NCBI GenBank assembly: GCA_002341345.1 | Contig: DDNW01000189.1 | Location: 391-5,582 of the forward strand | Source of the DNA: Erythrobacter sp. UBA2510 | GTDB lineage: Bacteria > Pseudomonadota > Alphaproteobacteria > Sphingomonadales > Sphingomonadaceae | Direction of reading: 5' to 3' | Length of the DNA stretch: 5,192 nucleotides | Shown: one piece after another, positions 1 to 5,192 of the stretch | Numbering within the stretch: the stretch's first letter is position 1 | How the letters are laid out: each line of letters opens with the position of its first letter | Notes under the pieces: model-generated | Told to the model about the DNA's origin: nothing | The model's database searches: none | What the model saw: only the letters and a program-made list of their open reading frames with translations | Made by a program: the position numbers and the translations under genes

Positions 1-808
1 CGCGTTGATCCACAAAGCAGTGCTCGTTGTGCCAATCGAGAAACGCCGGTTCAGGATCGAACCGGATTGCCGAACGCAATGTCGCGTTCTCGAATTGCTG
101 GAAATAGTCGCGCGTCTCGCGGCTCTGGCTTTCGCGCAACTGTCGCGAGACGCGTATGCGCCGATGGCGATCAACCGTGATGAGCCCGCGATCGAAGGCG
201 CGATCGAGTGTCGCAGAAAGCAGCAAGCCATTGGCAGGATTGTGCCGGTTGTCGCTGTCTTTACCCCACGGCTTGATATGGCTTGCCGTGAGCAGGCGCG
301 GATCGGCGATGCCGGTGATGCAACAGGTCTCTTCGTAATTTGCGAGCACCGCGCGTCGGAAGAAGTCCTGGCCGACGCGCTGATTGACGAGCGCCTGTGT
401 GGTGGACTCTCCCTGATAGGGTTCGAACCGGAATTCGCTACGTTTCTCATTGAGGCGCGTTGGCGCGGGTGATGGGTCGAATTGCCCGATCTGTGCAGCC
501 CATAGGTCTTCGGCCCGCGACACGAGACCTGTCCAATCTTGGCCGAATTCCACATAGGTTGCCCGATCCAGCTTGGACGCGCCGTCCAGGCCTTTGCGTC
601 CGCTGTCGGTAATCTTTGGATCAAGGCTGGCGAAATTGGCGAGCTTCATCGCGACGGAGCTGTTCGTGCGCCCGAGCGCTGCGGCAAGCTCCTGGATTTC
701 CGGATTGCCCGAGTGCAGCTTTCCGAACGGCAGCTGGAAATAGAGATACAGCGCAAGCACCGTCTCCTCTTCGCTCCAGCGTTTCCGAGAACTGCCTTCG
801 ATTGCCAT
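1..808 (-). CDS. HNH endonuclease, C-terminus cut by the window edge
   Basis: Predicted DNA endonuclease of the HNH superfamily; these cut DNA with a beta-beta-alpha metal site. The frame reads from ATG at 808 down to position 2 (269 residues) with no stop, so the C-terminus lies outside the window. Residues 10-64 form a conserved-looking N-terminal module: a tryptophan-led segment (RWSEEETVLALYLYF), then ELAAALGRTNSSVAMKL and NFASLDP. It resembles a small helical DNA-binding fold. The segment near residue 72 (RKGLDGASKLDRA) also fits this nuclease family as I know it. The HNH core begins with CCITG (162-166), then ASHIKPW with His177, NPANGLLL with Asn193, and ATLDRAFDRGLI (199-210). The third HNH position is not histidine here (Leu201). 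ATG 808 is the first ATG after an in-frame stop at 929-931 and sits just before the conserved module, though no good Shine-Dalgarno precedes it. The target is unknown: it could be a restriction enzyme, a modified-DNA nuclease or a mobile-element nuclease. Family assignment is firm; role is not. Confidence 0.88.
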   Translation of the reverse strand, partial: MAIEGSSRKRWSEEETVLALYLYFQLPFGKLHSGNPEIQELAAALGRTNSSVAMKLANFASLDPKITDSGRKGLDGASKLDRATYVEFGQDWTGLVSRAEDLWAAQIGQFDPSPAPTRLNEKRSEFRFEPYQGESTTQALVNQRVGQDFFRRAVLANYEETCCITGIADPRLLTASHIKPWGKDSDNRHNPANGLLLSATLDRAFDRGLITVDRHRRIRVSRQLRESQSRETRDYFQQFENATLRSAIRFDPEPAFLDWHNEHCFVDQR

Positions 809-1047
809 GGCGAAGGTTTGGGCGAGAGTGATCCAAGGCGCAAGAGTGACGGTTTGGCATGTGTTTGGTCGCCTTTCGATCAGTCGCCTTCGTTCTTGAG
901 CACCCAATTGGCCGAACGCGGACAGCCTTCAATGCCCGGCCCGCGCCAGTTCGCTCCGCTAAACCGTGTTGGACATGAATCCTGCCCTTTGGCCGTGCGG
1001 CCTTCCTGTTTGGTGCAACGAGCCACCAGACACGAAAGGAACTCATC
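809..1047. other. Divergent intergenic region
   Basis: This 239-bp stretch lies between the divergent HNH nuclease and the 74-residue protein and should hold both promoters. I see no convincing -35/-10 pair on either strand. The minus-strand HNH frame stays open up to a stop at 929-931 but has no ATG beyond 808. A short GC-rich palindrome (GGCC-GTGC-GGCC) lies at 991-1002, about 45 bp upstream of the small gene. It could form a hairpin in a leader transcript, but no T run follows it. The reading frames that cross this region on both strands resemble no protein I know. Confidence 0.5.
1034..1041 (+). promoter_or_regulatory. Ribosome binding site of the 74-residue protein
   Basis: GAAAGGAA lies 6-7 bases before the ATG at 1048. 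This is good Shine-Dalgarno complementarity at normal spacing. It fixes the start of the small gene and is the only strong ribosome binding site in the window. Confidence 0.7.
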
Positions 1048-1272
1048 ATGGCACGCAGCAATACCGCACCCGCTCAAGAGACCAATCCGCCGGACTTCCT
1101 CGCCTGGCATGTCGCCAACAAGGGCGACAAAGGCTTCTGGACCCGCATCGGGGCCGCGTGGTTCCACCGGGACCGCGAGGGCCTTTCGCTTCAACTGGAA
1201 GTGGTGCCGATCAATGGCCGGATCGTCCTGCGCACGCCGCTGGACGACGAGAAGAAGGAACCGGGCGCTTAG
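1048..1272 (+). CDS. Small conserved-type hypothetical protein, 74 residues
   Basis: Complete small gene with a strong ribosome binding site and a TAG stop. The product is soluble, with no signal peptide or membrane segment. The first 16 residues are polar and proline-rich and probably flexible. The body (17-64) carries a pattern of the kind GFWTRIGAAWFHRDREGLSL followed by LEVVPINGRIVLRTP, with tryptophans at 20, 31 and 38. The tail is acidic and lysine-rich (DDEKKEPG). It resembles short uncharacterised proteins, built as an AW-H-D-GxGxxLxLxxxPxxGRIVLR beta-sheet unit, that I associate with alphaproteobacterial plasmids and integrative elements. That resemblance is from memory and no function is known to me. 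It is divergent from the HNH gene and 261 bp ahead of the large ATPase gene on the same strand. A GC hairpin overlaps its stop codon. The coding call is strong; function is unknown. Confidence 0.85.
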   Translation: MARSNTAPAQETNPPDFLAWHVANKGDKGFWTRIGAAWFHRDREGLSLQLEVVPINGRIVLRTPLDDEKKEPGA

Positions 1273-1289
1273 CGCCCGGCCTTCGGGCG
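1261..1289 (+). terminator. Two competing GC hairpins at the end of the small gene
   Basis: CCGGGCGC (1261-1268) pairs perfectly with GCGCCCGG (1272-1279) around a TTA loop, so the stem covers the last codons and the TAG stop. An alternative stem pairs CGCCCG (1273-1278) with CGGGCG (1284-1289) around a five-base loop. The two stems share bases and exclude each other. No T tract follows, so this is not a standard Rho-independent terminator. It may stabilise the 3' end of the transcript or be a weak terminator. Confidence 0.35.
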
Positions 1290-1320
1290 GATGGCAAATC
1301 CAAGGCCAGGGCAGACAGTC

Positions 1321-1353
1321 AGCTTGCGAGAGCCTCCTGCGGGGAAGCTTTTT
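1321..1353 (+). terminator. Possible Rho-independent terminator
   Basis: AGCTT (1321-1325) can pair with AAGCT (1345-1349), and CCTC (1333-1336) with GGGG (1341-1344) using one G-T wobble. The 3' side is continuous and the 5' side has a seven-base bulge (1326-1332). Five Ts (1349-1353) close the structure. The position, about 50 bp after the small gene's stop, suits a terminator, but the bulge makes it imperfect. If it works, the ATPase gene downstream needs its own promoter. Confidence 0.35.
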
Positions 1354-1400
1354 GTCCGCTTGCTAGCCCAAAACCGTCACTTACCTGGCGACCGAAATGG

Positions 1401-1406
1401 TAGAAT
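1401..1406 (+). promoter_or_regulatory. Weak -10-like box ahead of the ATPase gene
   Basis: TAGAAT matches the -10 consensus at five of six positions. No good -35 hexamer lies at the proper spacing. If used, transcription would begin near 1412-1414, just where the left arm of the inverted repeat starts. That would give a leader of about 120 bases. This is a suggestion only. Confidence 0.15.
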
Positions 1407-1413
1407 GCCTGGG

Positions 1414-1425
1414 CCCCATAATTGC
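1414..1425 (+). repeat. Left arm of a perfect 12-bp inverted repeat
   Basis: CCCCATAATTGC here is the exact reverse complement of GCAATTATGGGG at 1528-1539, with 102 bp between the arms. Identity stops at the edges of the 12-mer on both sides. Possible meanings are paired operator half-sites, a long-range RNA stem in the leader, or the ends of a small mobile or excisable unit of 126 bp. No target-site duplication longer than GG is visible. Confidence 0.75.
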
Positions 1426-1527
1426 GAAAGGACGCATCTAGTGAGGCGAACTTCCGTGGCGTTCATTCGTCGGCACCGTAGAGCGGCTTGGGTTGAGCTT
1501 GCGTCTGGCTAAGGCATTGGGCACCCT

Positions 1528-1539
1528 GCAATTATGGGG
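1528..1539 (-). repeat. Right arm of the 12-bp inverted repeat, over the start codon
   Basis: GCAATTATGGGG contains the ATG (1534-1536) of the giant ATPase gene. A protein bound here, or an RNA stem with the left arm at 1414-1425, would cover the translation start. The ATPase gene has no obvious Shine-Dalgarno just upstream, which makes control at this site more plausible but does not prove it. Confidence 0.75.
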
Positions 1540-4500
1540 GGAAAACAAATCGCCACAGCCGCCGATTCGCTTGGTGGGCACTTTAGAGCAGTCGCGCAGA
1601 TCCCGCGTGCGCATATCGAGCGAATAGCCACTCGTAAGATCACAGGTTTTCTTGGCACCATTGATGATGACGGCGAGTATTATGATCCTGTTCACAAGCA
1701 GAACCAGAGTCTCTCCCAGCACATCATTGCCGATTATCATGGCCGGTTCCTGATAGAATTGATTCAGAACGGCCACGACGCGCATGACCGAGAGCGTCGG
1801 GATGGTGAGATCGCGATGCTGCTTGCTAGTGATGAAGGGTCAAGCGGAACGCTTTATGTCGCCAACCGAGGCCAGCCTTTCGGACCGAAGAACGTCGACG
1901 CGCTCTGTGAGATGGGCCTGTCTAGCAAGCCGCCCGGTGAAGCGGTCGGAAACAAGGGACTCGGCTTCCGTAGCGTTCGCCACGTCACCGACGCACCGCA
2001 GATTTTCTCGCGTCTGGCCGAAGGCGGAACCGACGATGGATTCGATGGGTACCGCTTTACTTTCGGACGAGGCGCGGAGCTCGATCCGCTTCTGCCGGAT
2101 GAGACTACGCGCGCGCTGGCGCGCTCGGACTTACCAGCCTTCTACATCCCTCGCTGGATCGACGAAGTGCCAAGCGCGGCAGTCGACTTTGCGTCTCGCG
2201 GGTTCTCAACCGTGATTAGGCTGCCAATCCGCAACGATGCGGCGCTTGAGGTGGTGCGGAATGAGATGGTCGGGTTAGCGAAGGCCGAGGCGCCGATGCT
2301 GCTGTTCCTGCGGCGTATTGGTCGCCTCGAAGTCAAGATCGAGGGCGAACGGCTCAAAGACGACGCATTCGCGCTTGAGCTATCTCGACGCGAGGAGCCG
2401 CTCTTCGGCACATCGGGCCCGAGTTTGGTTGATCTTGGCGAGAACGGGCGGTTTTGGGTAGCGCGAGCGGATATTTCTGAAGCGGAGATGCAGGCAGCCG
2501 TGGCGGAGGGACTCGAGTCCGGGGAACTCCCGCAGAGCTGGAAGGGCTGGAAGGGTACCGGCGAGGTCGCGGCGGCGGTGCCGGTAGGTGAAGACCAGCA
2601 GGGCTTCAATCCGCGCCTTTACACTTTCCTTCCCATGGGGCGCGGTGCCACGTCGCCATTCGAAGGACACCTCCACGGTAGCTTCTTCCCGAGCTCGAAC
2701 CGCGTGAGCCTTGACCCGACGGTCCGTGTCAATTCCTTGGTTTTAGAACACGCGGTTAGGCTGGCATCGCAGACCGCGCGGTGGCTTCAGGAGCACGGCT
2801 CGACCGAGAATGCGTCAAGTGTTCCTCTCGTCACCGCCGCGAGAGCAGCAGTGGACTTGTTAATCTGGACTACGCCGACAAGTCTGCTCGCCAGTGGAGA
2901 CGAGAATGAAGACGACCAGAAGGCTGTCGATCTCGGCAAGGTTATGGCGGCCGAAATCGCGCGTCGCTGGTCTGCTTCCTCGCTTGGCGATGCGGCGTTC
3001 ATTCCGTGTCTTGGGGATTGGACGGGCGATGCGCTCGCGCGGCCAGAATTCGGCCCAATCATCTGGATGTGTCCAGCAACGGCCAGACGACCAATCGCCG
3101 GAGCGTTCTTCTCGTTGGAGGTCATCGCGCGCTTCGGGTGTTCCGCAGAAGTTGCTCCTATTTGGCCGGGGCTTGGGCAACGCCGGACCGATCTGCTTGC
3201 AAATTTCCTCCGGCTCCATGCACCAGGGTGCTTTCAAGACCAGTTAACCACCGTAGAACGTGCAGAGATTGTGGAAGGTCTATCCAAGGCGCTGGCTAAA
3301 GCGAGAAAGCCTGATTGGAAGAATTGGACGGCCTTCTACCGCGACCTATCTGACTTCATGGGTGGCGATTCTGGCAGTCTGGCCGGGAGAGAGATTTTAT
3401 TTTGTCAGGATGGCACCCTAAGGGCGATGCGACCTAACCTATCGGCAAAGTCGACCGACGGTGATGGTGCGAAGCGGCGTAGGCGCCGAGGCGCGCGTGA
3501 TGCATCGGTGTTTTTTCCTCCCCGTCGCGGGGACGCCGAGGAAGGCATCGGCGAGGATTTCTATCCTCCTGCACCGCTCCGCGAGTTCTTTGCGTTTCTT
3601 CATGACGCACTCCCCTGGTACGGAGACCTGGCCGCTGCACGCCAGTTCCTCGAGAAAGACTTAGCGACACCGTTTGAGAGCGAGGCTTTGCTCACGCGGA
3701 TCTCGCAGATCGTCGAACGGGACGCGACGAAGAAGGTCCGAACAGCAGGTCTTCGCTGGGCATTCGCCATCTGGCGCCGTTCCGTCGCCATCAAGCGGCC
3801 CGTTGCGCTTTCCGCCGCCTATAGACTGTTTGTCCCGACCATGGATGGCAAGTTCGTTCGAGCCTCGGAGGCCGTCTTCTCGTCTGCTTGGCCAGACCGG
3901 ACACTCGGCCACCAACTGCAGCGGTTCCTTGAACTTGCGCCAGTAGGTTCGAAGGACATCGACGAAGTGCGTGCACGACGGATCGCGCAGCCCTCCAGCG
4001 CAGTGTTCGGGACTAAGTTCACTGAGGAGTGGACCGATTTCCTCACTGGGTTGGGCGTCCAAAGAGGACTGCAACCTCGGTCGGATGAGCTGAAGCACTA
4101 CGTACCTGCATCGCGCGTTACGAGCTTCAACTTCATGGAGGATCTCGGCCTGCCGGAATCTTTCGGCCCTTTGATCAAGAAGGACATTGCGAGCCGGGCG
4201 GGCATTTCCCTTCGGTTGCCGACTTCGACCGACTACGACGTGGGCGCGATTTGGTGGATGCCAGGTCAGGCCGATATCGACGAGTTCAGCGACGACGCCC
4301 TTGACGCTTACGCGAGGCTGATCGTCGATTGGGTTGGCCGTGTCGAGCGCAGGCATCTTTGGACCGAGATAAAGCACCGTTACAGCTACCGATCGGACAA
4401 CCGTGACTGGCCGACCCCGCTCGCGGCATTCCTCCGTTCAGCGGCGTGGATACCGTGCGACGAACCCAGCGGTGACGGCCTGAGGAGACGGCGATGCACA

Positions 4501-5192
4501 GGTCAACAGGTGTGGCTGTCGAGAAGCACAGATCGCTATCCGCCGTTCCTTCGGCGCCCGTCCTACAAGCTTGTGAGGGCATTGGACCGCGCCTCCGACG
4601 GCGCGATCGACAATTTGCGGAAATACGCAGAATTCCGGACCTTCAACGCAAATGACACGCTACTGGAGCAGACCGGCTTCCTGGCCGAGCAATTCGCGGA
4701 CGGCTGCGTCAGGCGCTTTTACGAACGCGAACTGATGAACATCTATAGCCGCTGCTGGGCACGGCTGGCGGAAGGGTACGGCTCTCCTGACACGGCTGCG
4801 CCGATAGGAGAAGCACCTCGCTGGATCATCGTCCGGCGCTCCGGTCAATTGGGTGTCGCGAAGGTCACGGGAAGCGAAGCTGAGACAGTTTACGTCCGCG
4901 ACAGCGCGGACTCGATTGCGGCAAGCCTGGTTGAGGTCATCGGCGATCCTTTGGTAGACGTCCGAGTAACCGAGCCCGGTCGCTTGGGGGTACTGCTGCA
5001 GAAGCTGTATGGAGAGCGCATCCGCCGGACGTCCGAACTCGCCTATGCGATACAGGTCGATGGTGCTCCATTGGCGGAACTGCCGGTCGGACCCAGACTA
5101 GTGGATCGGTGCCCATGGCTGCGGCCCATGCTCGCGGTGGCACTTGAGGCATTGGATAGCGTGGACCTGAACCGTTTGCCGGCGGACAGATC
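1534..5192 (+). CDS. Giant sacsin/NO VEIN-type GHKL ATPase, 3' end cut by the window
   Basis: One open frame of 1219 codons without a stop continues past the right edge. The N-terminus is a GHKL (Hsp90-like) ATP-binding domain, typical of sacsin and plant NO VEIN. Residues 55-69 (KQNQSLSQHIIADYH) lead into the N-box ELIQNGHDA (75-83), with likely catalytic Glu75, Mg-binding Asn79 and Asp82. The G1 region is ANRGQPF (110-116), where the usual Asp of DxG is Asn111. SSK (130-132) and the G2 box GNKGLGFRSV (139-148) complete the site. Around 364-394, FLPMGR and GSFFPSSNRVSLD suit the linker after the ATPase in this family. Residues 400-1219 are mostly soluble and unrecognised, with recurring W/F-rich helices (for example 594-609, 827-840, 960-975). 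A basic run KRRRRR lies at 647-652. No membrane segment or signal peptide is seen. ATG 1534 is the first start after TAA at 1510 and keeps the whole conserved region; the ribosome binding site is poor. Homologues often end in a DUF3883 (NO VEIN) domain, which cannot be checked here. A defence role is inference. Confidence 0.9.
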   Translation, partial: MGGKQIATAADSLGGHFRAVAQIPRAHIERIATRKITGFLGTIDDDGEYYDPVHKQNQSLSQHIIADYHGRFLIELIQNGHDAHDRERRDGEIAMLLASDEGSSGTLYVANRGQPFGPKNVDALCEMGLSSKPPGEAVGNKGLGFRSVRHVTDAPQIFSRLAEGGTDDGFDGYRFTFGRGAELDPLLPDETTRALARSDLPAFYIPRWIDEVPSAAVDFASRGFSTVIRLPIRNDAALEVVRNEMVGLAKAEAPMLLFLRRIGRLEVKIEGERLKDDAFALELSRREEPLFGTSGPSLVDLGENGRFWVARADISEAEMQAAVAEGLESGELPQSWKGWKGTGEVAAAVPVGEDQQGFNPRLYTFLPMGRGATSPFEGHLHGSFFPSSNRVSLDPTVRVNSLVLEHAVRLASQTARWLQEHGSTENASSVPLVTAARAAVDLLIWTTPTSLLASGDENEDDQKAVDLGKVMAAEIARRWSASSLGDAAFIPCLGDWTGDALARPEFGPIIWMCPATARRPIAGAFFSLEVIARFGCSAEVAPIWPGLGQRRTDLLANFLRLHAPGCFQDQLTTVERAEIVEGLSKALAKARKPDWKNWTAFYRDLSDFMGGDSGSLAGREILFCQDGTLRAMRPNLSAKSTDGDGAKRRRRRGARDASVFFPPRRGDAEEGIGEDFYPPAPLREFFAFLHDALPWYGDLAAARQFLEKDLATPFESEALLTRISQIVERDATKKVRTAGLRWAFAIWRRSVAIKRPVALSAAYRLFVPTMDGKFVRASEAVFSSAWPDRTLGHQLQRFLELAPVGSKDIDEVRARRIAQPSSAVFGTKFTEEWTDFLTGLGVQRGLQPRSDELKHYVPASRVTSFNFMEDLGLPESFGPLIKKDIASRAGISLRLPTSTDYDVGAIWWMPGQADIDEFSDDALDAYARLIVDWVGRVERRHLWTEIKHRYSYRSDNRDWPTPLAAFLRSAAWIPCDEPSGDGLRRRRCTGQQVWLSRSTDRYPPFLRRPSYKLVRALDRASDGAIDNLRKYAEFRTFNANDTLLEQTGFLAEQFADGCVRRFYERELMNIYSRCWARLAEGYGSPDTAAPIGEAPRWIIVRRSGQLGVAKVTGSEAETVYVRDSADSIAASLVEVIGDPLVDVRVTEPGRLGVLLQKLYGERIRRTSELAYAIQVDGAPLAELPVGPRLVDRCPWLRPMLAVALEALDSVDLNRLPADR

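Larger units (their letters stand above)
1273..1533. other. Intergenic region upstream of the giant ATPase gene
   Basis: This 261-bp stretch lies between the small gene and the ATPase gene. It holds the end hairpin of the small gene, the terminator-like structure at 1321-1353 and the left arm of the inverted repeat at 1414-1425. A plus-strand open frame at 1291-1512, in the same phase as the ATPase and closed by TAA at 1510-1512, has no recognisable protein pattern and no ribosome binding site. I do not call it a gene. A weak TAGAAT box (1401-1406) is the only -10-like element noted, and it lacks a matching -35. Confidence 0.5.

Noticed and set aside
5..472. Plus-strand open frame of 155 codons
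   Set aside because: It lies opposite the HNH nuclease, whose minus-strand frame carries clear motifs (CCITG, ASHIKPW, NGLLL). The plus-strand product has no family pattern.
904..911. CCAATTGG palindrome in the divergent region
   Set aside because: It is only 8 bp, has no second copy and no flanking promoter elements, so it is expected by chance at this length.
621..1061. Minus-strand open frame of 146 codons with an ATG inside the intergenic region
   Set aside because: From about 808 downward it is the HNH coding sequence read in another frame. The correct frame starts at 808 and holds the conserved motifs, so no frameshift needs to be assumed.
539..1366. Plus-strand open frame of 275 codons
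   Set aside because: It is antisense to the N-terminal half of the HNH gene and crosses the intergenic region and the 74-residue gene out of frame. Its product is arginine/serine/proline-rich and low in pattern, typical of a GC-rich shadow frame.
1291..1512. Plus-strand open frame of 73 codons upstream of the ATPase, in the same phase
   Set aside because: It has no ribosome binding site and no recognisable pattern, and it spans the terminator-like structure and the left repeat arm. It could be read as a lost N-terminal extension of the ATPase, but the ATPase domain is already complete from 1534.
1438..1785. Minus-strand open frame of 115 codons
   Set aside because: It covers the start of the ATPase gene on the opposite strand. 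The plus-strand frame encodes the conserved N-box there, so this is a shadow.
2894..3299. Overlapping plus-strand open frames that might signal a frameshift in the ATPase
   Set aside because: Reading frame 1 codon by codon through 2881-3300 shows no stop and no change of phase, so the ATPase is intact here and the other frames are shadows.
3661..4377. Minus-strand open frame of 238 codons
   Set aside because: It is entirely antisense to the ATPase frame, which is continuous through it. The product has no family pattern and no ribosome binding site was seen.

Overview
The window is GC-rich (roughly 60% by eye) and its codon use leans to G/C in third positions. It looks like accessory DNA of an alphaproteobacterium (sphingomonad, Caulobacter or rhizobial type), probably from a plasmid, integrative element or genomic island. 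The lineage is inferred from composition and from the look of the small protein at 1048-1272; no taxonomic marker gene is present. No tRNA, rRNA, CRISPR array, transposase or integrase was seen.

Layout. (1) Positions 1-808, minus strand: an HNH endonuclease gene whose C-terminal end runs off the left edge. Its coding frame is easily missed because it has no stop inside the window. (2) Positions 809-1047: a divergent intergenic region with a short GC hairpin. (3) Positions 1048-1272, plus strand: a complete 74-residue protein with a clear ribosome binding site, followed by hairpins that may end its transcript. (4) Positions 1273-1533: an intergenic stretch holding a terminator-like hairpin and the left arm of a perfect 12-bp inverted repeat. 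The right arm covers the start codon of the next gene. (5) Positions 1534-5192, plus strand: one uninterrupted reading frame of 1219 codons that runs off the right edge. It starts with a GHKL/Hsp90-type ATP-binding domain of the sacsin / NO VEIN kind and continues into a very long region I do not recognise.

How the parts may work together. The HNH nuclease and the giant ATPase are divergent and separated by the small gene, so they are not one operon. Large bacterial proteins with sacsin-type ATPase domains and stand-alone HNH nucleases both occur among cargo genes and defence islands. An anti-phage or genome-maintenance role is therefore plausible, but it is an inference from gene type and context. 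The most interesting items are the giant ATPase and the inverted repeat placed exactly on its start codon.
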